From Sabethes cyaneus (lineage: Eukaryota > Arthropoda > Insecta > Diptera > Culicidae): a stretch of 64,000 nt of DNA. Below the pieces are notes generated by a model. That model was not told where the DNA came from and searched no databases. It saw only the letters and a program-made list of their open reading frames with translations. Positions 1-10,132 of this stretch are shown in pieces. The position numbers and the translations under genes are program-made. How positions within the stretch are numbered: the stretch's first letter is position 1; the number at the start of each line of letters is the position of its first letter. The stretch lies in NCBI RefSeq assembly GCF_943734655.1, contig NC_071354.1, forward strand, positions 174,130,411 to 174,194,410, written 5' to 3'.

Positions 1-2195
1 TGAATGTAACCGATTTCAGAGCAAGGAGAGTAGAAAAAATAATACATTTTCCATTAACTTTCGTACGTTTCCGTTGGAAGTTTGTAGCTTTCCTGTGTGC
101 GGCCGAAGCTTCCAAACAAAAGGAAAAGCAATGACAATGATATCGACTATAATATCGATGTAATTGACTGATATAGGCAATTTTAAGTTCCGCAACATCA
201 GCGCTTTTACCAATATACAGTTAATTTTGATTGAGATAACAAAGTTGTTTCGATTTTATTATTATTAACTATGATGTCGTTTGATCACTATTAACACAGA
301 GTATAAATATAACAGAATCAATATTTATTTGCACAAAGCGGTGTTTTTTTATGAATGGTGTAATTTGAAATTTTTATTGTTATCGGTTAAACGGTAGGAA
401 AATTCAACCGTATGTTTAAAATTGAACGGAACTATATAATTTGAACGAACCGCAATTGACCAAGCGATTTCTGGTAGGTTAATAGCTTACTTTTGTAGTC
501 TGGCAGCTTCTTTGTTTATACTTTGTAAATAGGTTAAATTCGATAATGAAACAGGAAGTGCAGTCATGTACGAATGCAATTACTTAATACTTAAAATTAT
601 TTAAAGATTTAAATAACTTAGTATGATATACTTGTAATTGTACTAATTATAGGCTACTTCAATATTGAAGAAGATTATATATAACAATCGCAGTACTAGT
701 ATCTGTAACATTTGTCGTAACAGAATGAAATGTTACACTTTACTTCATTTCTCATGAGTTCGAAAGTTCAACTTAGACTTTCAAAATAAGTTAGAATTAT
801 TTTTACGACCGTATTCTATGTGCACTATTTTACATATGATTTGTGTTTGTAAAACATTTTATCGTAAAACTTAAGTGTCACAGATGAGCAACCGCACTTT
901 AAAAATCAATTCACACTGCGAAGCTACCTGTGTTGTCAAAACTGTTCTACGTAAGCCGGACGAACCATAATGGGTAGGTAGATCAATAGTTTATTACTTT
1001 CTCAAGTACGGATTTATTGCGAAGGCCTCTGCAGGCAAGGTTTATGGCAGCTCCCGTCCGGCGGTCCTAAATGGTACTTAAGAAGAAACAAATTCTCCTC
1101 CTTTAAAAAACACCCTTCCACTCACGTCTCGGTATTCGGTAGGTACATATCACCAGCATAGGGAAGCGGGTCCAGTTTTATTACACCACTTGAAAGCAGG
1201 TCCTACCGGCAATGCCGCCGCCGCCGCCGACGCCCGTCAAGGATCAGCTGCTGATCGCACAGTTCCTTCTGGGGCCGGTCAGCCCTTCCACAAATCGGGT
1301 AATCGTCTTAAATAATTACATTAACCGTGAGTGTTTGTCGAGTGCACTTGAGCTTCGGCATTCGTGAATCGTAGAATATGTGCAAAGAGCCAAAACTAAT
1401 AAGCAATGGCGACAGACGAATTATGCTAATTACCGAACCGCACCACCCTGGCTGGTTATACACCTTCATGTAAACGAAGCAAAGCCCGTCTGGGAGCGAT
1501 GCGAGAAATTCGGTGATAGGAGTGAAAGGATAATGATACGTAGACCGTCACCTCGTTTCCCGGTGCTTACCGGTTCGAGTGAGAAGGAAATGTCTGGCAC
1601 GTTTGGCTAATCCATGCTGCACGCACATGCATCGGTTGGTTGGTGGCAACCGAACCAAACACACGTCTTTATTTGCTTTGTTGATGATCTTAAGATGCCG
1701 TAAGTCGGCATTGTCTCGGATTAAAGTTGAAGAGGGTGGCAGCGCTGCGATAAACTCGTCAGTTTGTGGTCTAGTCTGATTTACCTCTCGTCGGATTTGT
1801 TCGGGTAGTTTTAGGTGGAGGCATAGCATGTTTCGGTAAGGATATCTGATGTTGGGTATCTTGATAAGTTAAAGATTTATCAGCCTCTAAGGGACAGCTT
1901 ATGATGAGAGACGATTCCACGGTTCAATATGTTCCCGTCTGGAAATTGTGCAACTTTACTTTTTAAAAACATTTAATTTGATGTAATAATGTTTGATTCC
2001 AGCTTTTCAATTTGAATTTGGATCATCGCGCAGAAAGTATAAATTGATCATTTTTGAGGGCTTAGCATCTAATTGGGAAACTGTGTACTTAGTTTTTGCT
2101 TCATTTGCCATTTACTTCTTTTCAGGCATATTCAATCCAATTAGATAACCGCATTTGTATAGATAAACGACAAAATTTTTAAGAGTATTTCATTG
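1..2195. other. Left flank, no gene recognised
   Basis: This stretch is AT-rich and has no long ORF or recognisable domain. The small ORFs near 1380-1830 overlap one another on both strands and look like chance. A GC-richer patch at about 950-1330 holds a short run of GCC repeats near 1210 and E-box-like CAGCTG; it could be regulatory, but nothing proves it. I see no repeat family shared with the rest of the window. Confidence 0.5.
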
Positions 2196-2547
2196 TGATT
2201 GTAACCGTTGGGTTACAAATATAAGTTGTGGCATTCGCCACAACAATGTAGCCAATAACTTGTAGTGGGAATTTCCCGTCCATTCCCGAAGTCCGTCCCT
2301 GATATTAGCTGGACCCGATGAGTGAGGTGCATCCAGATTGTACTAAACTGGTGAACCACTCAACAGGCCATCTCGCCGTCACCTAAATGTGTGCGTCTTA
2401 CCACCATGAGTGTGAGGTACATCGTACAGCACACCTCACTAATGGTTAAACGGGAGAAGTTTAGCTCAGTGGACGTAGGCAAATCATCGCTCTCGGTGAC
2501 ATTCGGACTTGCCGTTGCCTCGTCTCACAACTTCCGCTCTTCGAATC

Positions 2548-2555
2548 TATAAAAG
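2548..2555 (+). promoter_or_regulatory. TATA box of element 1 LTR
   Basis: TATAAAAG lies about 350 bp into the 5' LTR and recurs at 10481-10488 in the 3' LTR. The sequence TCACAGTG about 20 bp downstream is a possible initiator, though its spacing is short. This is the most likely start region of the genomic RNA (inference). Confidence 0.6.
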
Positions 2556-3321
2556 CTCAGCGTTCTCACAGTGAAACTTGTATATGTTCGAAACTGGCAC
2601 AGATTCCAGAAGTGCGCGTCGTGTGTGTCATTAAGAGTAAATTTATTTTATTAAAAGTGGTGAAAGTTTTAATGTGTTGTTCTATACTTACAGCTAAGGT
2701 AGAAGTTAAAAACCTAAAATTTGGCATGCACAAAAGTGAAATCTATAAGTTAAGAATACGGTTAGTGTTTTATTGTACGTGGAGTATTTTATTGTTAATC
2801 ATTGTCGTTTAGTAGCTTTTGTCTGTGAGCAACATAAAGCTGAGTATTGTCATTATTGTATCGAGTGTCAGACAAATAGATTGTACAACAGAAAAGGTAA
2901 ATGAATAACTCTGTATGATTGATTATGGTTAAATATTGTGCGGTATGGGTAGATGGTGGAAGAAGAGATGGTATGGCGACCGATTACTAATCGTGCTGGA
3001 AAGGTCCAGCGGGCCTTTTCTGTTTTACCGGATTATTTCCGGAGTTTTTCGTCTGTACAGGAAAGCCAACGAAGCCAATTCTTCAGTTTCGGTCGGCGAA
3101 TTTACCGGTCAAATCAACACGCGTATACTCTACCCGTGCCACTCGGGGTTGAGATCAACGTCATTTGTAGCCGAGAGTAAATCAACTCATCCGGTTAGAA
3201 CCGGGCTGCTGCCTGTGCACCGTGACCGATAGGACGACTGGCGCTACATTCATCTGCTGGGGTGTGCGTCGCTAAGCCCGGCTATTGCTGAACTTTCCCT
3301 CAACCGTCACAACGTTTAGAT

Positions 3322-3480
3322 ATCGCTCGGCGCTAGATCCGGCACCTGCTGAGATATTCATCCACTGGCACGACGTGTATACATCGCTCGGCGGTAGATC
3401 CGGCACCTACCGAGATATTCATCCACGACGTTTCCAAACTCTTCGTCGGTAGATCCGGCACCTGCTGAGTTCATCATTGA
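3322..3480 (+). repeat. Three-unit tandem repeat inside the LTR
   Basis: The phrase TAGATCCGGCACCT begins at 3334, 3395 and 3450, within units of about 61 and 55 bp that also share GCTCGGCG and GAGATATTCATCCA. The same array is at about 11255-11413 in the 3' LTR. Such arrays in insect LTRs can be regulatory or transcriptional-enhancer repeats, but function here is unknown. Confidence 0.85.
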
Positions 3481-4115
3481 TAGTCGTAGCCACCGTTGAT
3501 TGTGGGTCGGTGCATACGGCCCATACTGTAAACTGTGGCGTGTCATTCTGTTCCTGAAATTTAACCGCAACCAGCGTCTACTCTTCCCCAATACATACGC
3601 TTGCTAAGTGGACGTCATCGAGTCGAGCCGTCAGTGTCGTCATCTGCTGGACGGACCTTATGCAGCTGTGAATACCCATACCCACCACGAATACCCACGA
3701 AACCGCAAGTAAAACCAAGAAGCCATAACTAACCCACCATGTACAATTGGTAATAAAACTTAGCATGTAGGAGAATGTACAAGGTACCTTTAAATTCAAG
3801 TACAGTTCACACATCCAAAGATTTTCACCACTTCTATTAGTCGAAAACCGGACTCATAAAGCTAGTCGCCAGGCCTCGGTCTGATCTGGTTTTGGTTCAG
3901 TTATCAGTTTCACTGTCGCTTTTGAGTTGTTCTTCGTTGTGCGATTCCACTTTGCGACATTTGTCTTGGACAGTCATCAGTGAGTGAATCGGGTTTAACC
4001 TCCTCATTCAAGGTAGGCTGCAGGTTTGGTGAAGGGAGGTGTCAGCTAATATCGTTTAAATCTTCTGCCGCTTCCTTTACCCCATATATCCGCTGACTAG
4101 TTAAAGGCTAATAAT

Positions 4116-4127
4116 TGGCGCCCAACT
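4116..4127 (+). promoter_or_regulatory. Primer binding site of element 1
   Basis: TGGCGCCCAACT starts two bases after the LTR end. TGGCGCCC is the complement of a tRNA 3' end ending GGGCGCCA, as in lysine tRNAs used by several gypsy-group elements. The exact tRNA was not checked. Confidence 0.8.
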
Positions 4128-4231
4128 TTAAATACCCACTAAGTAGAATTTTGGCTAGTGACCCCGGAGAGGGAAAGAAAAATCAGTACGCTGATTTAGA
4201 TTAGCGGCACGTCGTTCTCCAAACGCACACA

Positions 4232-6112
4232 ATGGATATTGAATTTGATTTACAATACAGAAATTTATTAGTCCATCATCTAGAAAGGGATGAAATTGTG
4301 CATGAACTTATAATTCGCGGTATTGAGTATACGGAGGTTGAAACACGATCCGCACTGGCAAGAAGACTCAAGGCTAGAATAAAAGAAGATAAAGCGAAGA
4401 ATGATGCAGGATTAGACTTCAATTTGCTTAATACTTCGGTAGATCAGGAGATAGAGGCAATAGATAAAAAAGTGAAGGAAATTAAGGAGTTCCTTTCGCA
4501 TCGTAAGAAATTTGAAGGCATACGGGAGGCCCTCAAAACGCGACTAGTACATTGCTTTGCCCGTGTGAAGCGTGCTGCGGAAGGCACAGAAAACGAGGAA
4601 GACCTCGCTGATTTGGATTCACTAGAATCGTGTATCCGCGGAACGTTTAATACTTACTTTTCGATCATTTCCCCCATGGGTCAACAAGAAATTGTGAACC
4701 AAATTAATCAATCTTTGTCTAATTTAGCAGTCGGTCAAGAAAGCGAGAATAGGTCGGAATCTTCTAGTCCGGAAGAACAAGTGTTTGCCACACCGGGTAG
4801 ACACCTTAAGAGACAATTACAGTCGATAGGGGTCCCGTCGTATAATCAGACCGTAACCCCAAACAACTTACTTCCATTCTATATGCAAGCCTGTCAGTTT
4901 CCGTGGATGTTTGGTCCCACCCAGATGCAAATGTGGGCAGCGCAAAAAATGTGGGGGATTAATTCCTTTGAAAATGTTAATGGTAGAGCCGAGACCCTGG
5001 ATATTCCTGAAGGAAGGGAAAAACAATCTAATCGAGCTAGAATTGAATCGTTACCGTTAGTCCAAGACTTTAGACCTCCGCGTTCGCGATGGCGTAGAGA
5101 AGCAACAGATTCGGAATCGGAAAGGTCATCGGATAGATCGCGTCGGGAATCGAGAGGAAAAAAGCGAAATCGACAGATCGGTAGAGGAAGACCAGTGTCA
5201 GACTGGAGACTTAAGTACGATGGCGCGGACAACGGCCAATCGTTAATGAAATTCCTCAAAGAAGTGGAGTTTTATAGCAAATCGGAAAATATGTCGCACA
5301 AAGAATTGTTTCGGTCGGCAATTCATTTGTTTAGCGGCCACGCGAAAACGTGGTTCATGACAGGTTTTGAAAATGAAGATTTCACCTCCTGGAACGAACT
5401 AAAAGAAGAGCTCAAACGAGAATTCTTGAGTCCGGATCACGATCATATGAATGAATCGCGCGCGGGATCGAGAAAACAGGGCCCACGCGAACGCTTTCAA
5501 GATTACTATTTAGAAATGCAAAAAATATTTAATTCCCTTACCAAACCGTTGTCGGAACGAAAAAAATTCGAGTTCGTATTCAGAAATATGCGCGCGGATT
5601 ACAAAGGCCACGCGGTGTCTTCAGAAATAGATAACCTGGCAGACCTGAAGAAATTTGGTCGCCGTTTAGATGCGACGTACTGGTATAAGTATCAGACGAC
5701 GGCAAATGATATCCCCCGCGGGAAAACGTCCCAGGTGAATGAGATTCAAACCGGGGCAATACCGAAAACCTCGCGGAAACAAACGTACGAGCATCAGAAA
5801 ACGCGTCATTTCTTTAATTCAAAATCGCGCGCGCGGAGCTCAGAAGACGAGAAAGAATACCCGAATAGAGACGAACCCCACCCTTCCGAGGAAAATCAGG
5901 GACTCGACATGCTACTACGTAACTATCAACCGCCAAGAGAGGGCTATTGCTACAATTGTCGGTTGAGGGGTCATCACGCTCGGGAATGTGAACGACCGAA
6001 GCACCAATTTTGCAAAAAGTGTGGTTTTCACAACGTGGACACAGCTTCGTGTCCGTACTGTGAAAAAAACTTACCCAAGACTGGCTCCGAGGGCCGACCA
6101 GTCGAACATTAG
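4232..6112 (+). CDS. gag: Gag polyprotein of element 1 (626 aa)
   Basis: Structural protein that would form the virus-like particle and package the element RNA. The start ATG (context CACACAATGG) is the first in this frame after the primer site. Residues about 1-160 are charged and probably helical. A serine/arginine-rich linker occupies about 285-320. Residues about 320-490 hold the Retrotrans_gag-like core, with the pattern WF..F....W..L...L...F and a downstream QGPRERFQDYY segment. The C-terminus (about 573-609) has a CCHC knuckle (CX2CX4HX4C) followed by a four-cysteine CX2CX9CX2C finger, both nucleic-acid binding in principle. The frame overlaps pol, which is read by a -1 shift right after the last cysteine. 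No break is seen. Confidence 0.93.
   Translation: MDIEFDLQYRNLLVHHLERDEIVHELIIRGIEYTEVETRSALARRLKARIKEDKAKNDAGLDFNLLNTSVDQEIEAIDKKVKEIKEFLSHRKKFEGIREALKTRLVHCFARVKRAAEGTENEEDLADLDSLESCIRGTFNTYFSIISPMGQQEIVNQINQSLSNLAVGQESENRSESSSPEEQVFATPGRHLKRQLQSIGVPSYNQTVTPNNLLPFYMQACQFPWMFGPTQMQMWAAQKMWGINSFENVNGRAETLDIPEGREKQSNRARIESLPLVQDFRPPRSRWRREATDSESERSSDRSRRESRGKKRNRQIGRGRPVSDWRLKYDGADNGQSLMKFLKEVEFYSKSENMSHKELFRSAIHLFSGHAKTWFMTGFENEDFTSWNELKEELKREFLSPDHDHMNESRAGSRKQGPRERFQDYYLEMQKIFNSLTKPLSERKKFEFVFRNMRADYKGHAVSSEIDNLADLKKFGRRLDATYWYKYQTTANDIPRGKTSQVNEIQTGAIPKTSRKQTYEHQKTRHFFNSKSRARSSEDEKEYPNRDEPHPSEENQGLDMLLRNYQPPREGYCYNCRLRGHHARECERPKHQFCKKCGFHNVDTASCPYCEKNLPKTGSEGRPVEH
6064..6103 (+). promoter_or_regulatory. 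-1 ribosomal frameshift signal, gag to pol
   Basis: In the gag frame the bases 6064-6070 read A-AAA-AAC, a canonical -1 slippery heptamer. An 8-nt spacer follows, then a perfect 6-bp stem GACTGG (6079-6084) with CCAGTC (6098-6103) and a 13-nt loop. The pol frame has a TGA at 6061-6063, just before the heptamer, and is open from 6064 to 9285. The layout matches known -1 frameshift sites in retroviruses and retrotransposons; activity is not proven. Confidence 0.85.
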
Positions 6113-9100
6113 AAAAGCCCCTCGCCAAAACCGAACAGGTAACCAATTTGCAAACGTTAGGATTTGCCAAAGTTTTATCGAAAGATTATGTGTATTCCTC
6201 CCAATATGAAACTAATGAAGCAATTATCGAATTAGAAAATGATAACCGTCCATTCGTAGAAATTTCCATTTACGGCAATACCCTAAGAGGTTTATTAGAT
6301 AGCGGAGCACATTTGAGTATTCTGGGAGCAGGTTCATTGAAATTAATAAAACAATGCAAACTACAGCTGTTTCCCAGTGAGATAAGTTTAAAAACGGCGG
6401 ATGGAACTGAGCTCATGGTACGTGGCATCGTAAACCTCCCAGTCACTTTCAATGGCCGGACTAAAGTAATCGAAACCCTTGTAGTTCCCGCACTCAGAAG
6501 ACGAATTCTTCTGGGAATGAATTTTTGGAAATCGTTTCAAATTAGACCAGCGATCGGTCAACCAGGGGTGGAGAACTTAGAAATTAGTAAAGAATTGGAA
6601 CCACTAGACGAAGATGTAGATCCCGCTTCAAACGCAAGCGAGGATCAGGAAACAGGACTGAACGAAAAACAGAAATCAGAACTAGAAAGTGTTAAAAACC
6701 GATTCAAGGTGGCAGAGAATGAAATATTGGACATGACGGACTGGATAAGCCACCGAATCGAGCTTTCTGAAGAAGCAAAAAAACTGCCACCTGCGCGAAT
6801 TAATCCGTTCCCTACGTCCCCGTCCCGACAGGAGCAAATTAACGCTGAATTGAATAGAATGTTAAAGGCCAAAATCATCGAAAAATCCTACAGCGACTGG
6901 GCACTTCGCCTTGTTCCGGTGGACAAATCCGATGGGACGGTACGACTTTGTTTAGACGCACGAAAGTTGAACGAACGAACCGTCAGAGATTGTTACCCTC
7001 TCCCACATGCGGACCGAATCCTTAGCCGATTGGGAGCTGCTGAATTTATTTCGACTATTGACCTGTCGCAGGCTTTCCTGCAAATCCCTTTGCACCCTAG
7101 ATCACGAAAATTCACGGCCTTTTCAGTATTAGGCCAAGGTTTATTTCAGTTTACTCGAATGCCATTCGGCTTGGTAAACAGCCCGGCCACACTATCGCGT
7201 CTAATGGACCGAGTGCTCGGTGGGGGAGAACTTGAACCGAACGTGTTCGTATATTTAGATGACATAATTATCGTCAGTAACACGTTCGAGGAACACGTGG
7301 CACTCTTAGGCGAGGTCGCAGACCGTCTGAGGGCAGCAAACCTTTCGATTAATATCGCAAAATCACGTTTTTGTGTACTGGAAGTAGCTTATCTGGGATA
7401 TATTCTAGGTCAAGGGGGACTTAAACCAAATCCGGACCGTGTATCGGCCATCGTCAACTACGAACGTCCCAGATCTTTACGAGCACTCCGAAGATTTTTG
7501 GGAATGTGCAATTATTACCGAAGGTTCTTAGTGAATTACAGCGTGGTGACACAACCTTTAACCGACTTACTTAGAAACAAACCAAAAACGGTTCACTGGA
7601 ATGACCAAGCTGAATCCGCATTTGTACAAATTAAAAATTTACTAATTAGTGCCCCCATTCTGACGAACCCGGATTTCCGCCGGCCCTTTGCGATTCACTG
7701 CGATGCGAGTGATATTGCGATAGCCGGAATTCTCACGCAATCGTATGAGGGTATAGAAAAACCTGTTGCGTACTTTTCACAAAAATTATCAAGGACTCAA
7801 CAACGGTACTTCGCGACTGAAAAGGAGGGACTAGCTGTTCTAAAGTCCATTGAAAAGTTTAGATGTTACATAGAAGGCACTAAATTTACCGTTTTCACGG
7901 ACGCTTCGGCGTTGACTTACATTATGAGGAGTAGTTGGCGGACCTCCTCACGCTTATGTCGATGGAGCATAGAACTCCAACGGCATAGTATGACCATCTT
8001 GCATAGGAAAGGTGCGGATAATATAGTAGCCGATGCCCTATCCAGATCTATAGAAGAACTCCAAGTTTCGAATGGCTGGTATCACGACTTATTGGGAAAA
8101 GTCAAGGCGACCCCTGAAAAATATAAAGACTATCGAGTCGACCGAGGGACTCTGAAAAAACTCGTTGCCTCTCCCGATCATGTGCTGGACTACCGATTCT
8201 CCTGGAAAATATGCGTACCAGAAACGATGAGAGAGAAAATTCTAATAGAAGAACACGATGATCGTCTGCACTTGGGTGGTGACAAAACTCTGGCGAAGAT
8301 CAGGAAAAAATACTTTTGGCCTCGGATGGCGAAAGAAGTACGGGATTATATTCGTAAATGTAGTCTCTGTCGTCAGAATAAGCCGGCTAATCGGTCGCAA
8401 CTACCTGAGCCAGGCAAACAACGCCTGACAACGAAACCGTTTCAGATCATCGCACTAGATTTTATTCAATCGCTCCCGCGGAGTAAAAAGGGAAACATAC
8501 ACCTTTTGGTCATTATGGATCTCTTTTCGAAGTGGTGTCTCCTTGTGCCAGTGAAAAGAATTTCAGCCCCTCAGGTAACTAAAATTCTAGAAGAGGCGTG
8601 GTTTCATCGATATTCAGTCCCCGAGTTTCTAATTTCCGATAATGCCAGCACCTTTTTGTCGGTCGAATTCAAAGCACTTTTATCTAAGTACGGGGTCCAA
8701 CACTGGACCAGCCCTAGACACCATAGTCAGGCCAATCCAGTGGAACGACTAAACCGAACAATCAACGCTTGCATTCGGTCGTATGTAAAGCAGGATCAAA
8801 AATTATGGGACACCAGGGTATCGGAAATCGAATCTTGCCTAAATAATACTCCACATTCAGCAACCGGGTTTTCTCCATACAGGGTTCTTTTCGGACACGA
8901 AATTATAGGACACGGGGAAGAACATAGAATTGATAGGGAGGAAAAGGACATGTCGGAAGGGGAAAGGATTGATAAGAAGGGGGAAATCGATCAAGTAATT
9001 TATTCTATAGTAATTAAAAATCTACAGAAAGCCCATGAACAAAATACACATAGTTACCTTCTCCGTGCAAAGAATACCGCTCCCGTATATGCAGTAGGGC

Positions 9101-9285
9101 AGCGAGTTTTCAAACGTAATTTTCGGCAGTCCTCCGCCGCAGAGGCCTACAACGCGAAGCTTGATGCTCTGTACGTGCCATGTACCATAGTGGCCCGAGT
9201 AGGAACAAGCTCCTATGAATTGGCAGATGAGCGAGGAAAACATATCGGAGTTTTTTCCGCCGCCGATTTGAAGCCAGAATCCTAA
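6064..9285 (+). CDS. pol: Pol polyprotein of element 1 (PR-RT-RH-IN)
   Basis: Replication enzymes of the element. The frame opens at the slippery site, and a stretch counted from 6148 gives 1045 residues. Counted from there, an aspartic protease has DSG at residues 51-53. Reverse transcriptase has YLDD at about 369-372, preceded by the FTRMPFGL block. RNase H follows with HCDAS (about 515), FTDAS (about 580) and ADALSR. Integrase has an HX4H/CX2C zinc module (about 702-745) and a D-D-E core (ALDF, SDNAST, then the glutamate in NPVER, 34 residues after the second Asp by my count). The C-terminus ends in a conserved SSYEL..E.GK..GV..A.LKP tail shared with element 2. No stop or frameshift is seen. 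There is no good ATG at the frame start, which fits expression only as a Gag-Pol fusion. Confidence 0.94.
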   Translation, partial: KKLTQDWLRGPTSRTLEKPLAKTEQVTNLQTLGFAKVLSKDYVYSSQYETNEAIIELENDNRPFVEISIYGNTLRGLLDSGAHLSILGAGSLKLIKQCKLQLFPSEISLKTADGTELMVRGIVNLPVTFNGRTKVIETLVVPALRRRILLGMNFWKSFQIRPAIGQPGVENLEISKELEPLDEDVDPASNASEDQETGLNEKQKSELESVKNRFKVAENEILDMTDWISHRIELSEEAKKLPPARINPFPTSPSRQEQINAELNRMLKAKIIEKSYSDWALRLVPVDKSDGTVRLCLDARKLNERTVRDCYPLPHADRILSRLGAAEFISTIDLSQAFLQIPLHPRSRKFTAFSVLGQGLFQFTRMPFGLVNSPATLSRLMDRVLGGGELEPNVFVYLDDIIIVSNTFEEHVALLGEVADRLRAANLSINIAKSRFCVLEVAYLGYILGQGGLKPNPDRVSAIVNYERPRSLRALRRFLGMCNYYRRFLVNYSVVTQPLTDLLRNKPKTVHWNDQAESAFVQIKNLLISAPILTNPDFRRPFAIHCDASDIAIAGILTQSYEGIEKPVAYFSQKLSRTQQRYFATEKEGLAVLKSIEKFRCYIEGTKFTVFTDASALTYIMRSSWRTSSRLCRWSIELQRHSMTILHRKGADNIVADALSRSIEELQVSNGWYHDLLGKVKATPEKYKDYRVDRGTLKKLVASPDHVLDYRFSWKICVPETMREKILIEEHDDRLHLGGDKTLAKIRKKYFWPRMAKEVRDYIRKCSLCRQNKPANRSQLPEPGKQRLTTKPFQIIALDFIQSLPRSKKGNIHLLVIMDLFSKWCLLVPVKRISAPQVTKILEEAWFHRYSVPEFLISDNASTFLSVEFKALLSKYGVQHWTSPRHHSQANPVERLNRTINACIRSYVKQDQKLWDTRVSEIESCLNNTPHSATGFSPYRVLFGHEIIGHGEEHRIDREEKDMSEGERIDKKGEIDQVIYSIVIKNLQKAHEQNTHSYLLRAKNTAPVYAVGQRVFKRNFRQSSAAEAYNAKLDALYVPCTIVARVGTSSYELADERGKHIGVFSAADLKPES

Positions 9286-10132
9286 AAAGAGAACGCAACG
9301 GTTATCTTCAAACCGAGGCCAACCCTCAATTTAGAAGCAATCAGCCGGGGGGGGGGTCCAACATCGAAGGAAATTGGCACTTGCGATTCTAACACCCGAT
9401 GCGGAAAAAACACCACGGGCCGGGTCGACTACAATTCGCGATGTTTTCATTTACCAATGGTTCGAAATACCCCCAGTTCACTTTAACGCTTCACAATCTA
9501 ATAGATTGTGTAAACCACCGTGGCCTAAGAAACGAAACCATGTCTATCCTTAAGGGAATAACGCGCGCGCATATTCCCACGGTGACCATAATCAGAAATA
9601 CACTATTGATGCTAGAATTACGATCCCTTAAATGGCTCAACTCAGGCTATGATCTATTGCAGAAGAGGCAATCATCTGACGCTGGTATGATAGTGTTTCA
9701 CTTCCTCGTACCGTGGTACCGCACAGAAACGAATGATAGTAAATAGAGGAGGAATAGTCGCACTAGAGATCACGGGTTGACATCGCTGTAAGAGGAAAGT
9801 TTTAATTATCAAAATGAAATACTTACCTTAAGAAAATTTTATTTTCACGATGCTTCGTTTACTAATCTTCACTGATTCTCCTCACAATCACGATTGCCTT
9901 CAAACTCAGACAGTAACCAAGCATAAATAGGTATTGGTGTGCGCTCTTTTGCTTCTTCATATAAGTGAAGAAAGAAAGTAAGATCACAGAAATAGGACAG
10001 GGGGTTTTAAGGGGATATGGGAATGTTTTGTACTGGGTACAAAAGATTCTGCATGTGCAAAAAGAAATGCAATCAGTTTATTAACCAGAATACTAAAGGT
10101 GATAGGAAAAGGGGAGAGGGACGATGGAGTAT
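9286..10132 (+). other. 3' untranslated region and polypurine tract of element 1
   Basis: About 850 bp without a credible ORF. A run of seven or more G occurs near 9347-9356. An 18-nt all-purine tract at 10104-10121 lies 11 bases before the 3' LTR and is the likely plus-strand primer. A 115-aa ORF at 9399-9746 shows no signal peptide, furin site or other env trait, so I do not call it a gene. Confidence 0.75.

Larger units (their letters stand above)
2200..4113 (+). repeat. 5' LTR of element 1 (1914 bp)
   Basis: It starts TGTAACCG and ends GGCTAATA, so its ends are TG...TA and not the usual TG...CA; the TGAT duplication fixes the boundary. Two tight hairpins sit at the very start (stems 2201-2206/2211-2216 and 2225-2232/2237-2244). 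A TATAAAAG box lies at 2548-2555 and an AATAAA at 3752-3757, so the transcript start and end can both lie in the LTR. A diverged tandem repeat occurs at 3322-3470. Small ORFs inside the LTR recur in both copies but show no domain and are taken as chance. Confidence 0.95.

Noticed and set aside
2612..3814. Several ORFs of 66-98 aa inside the element 1 LTR, repeated at 10545-11747
   Set aside because: They exist in both LTRs because the LTRs are identical, overlap one another on both strands and show no domain.
9399..9746. 115-aa ORF after pol of element 1 as an env or accessory gene
   Set aside because: No motif, unusual composition only from the surrounding UTR, and no counterpart in element 2.
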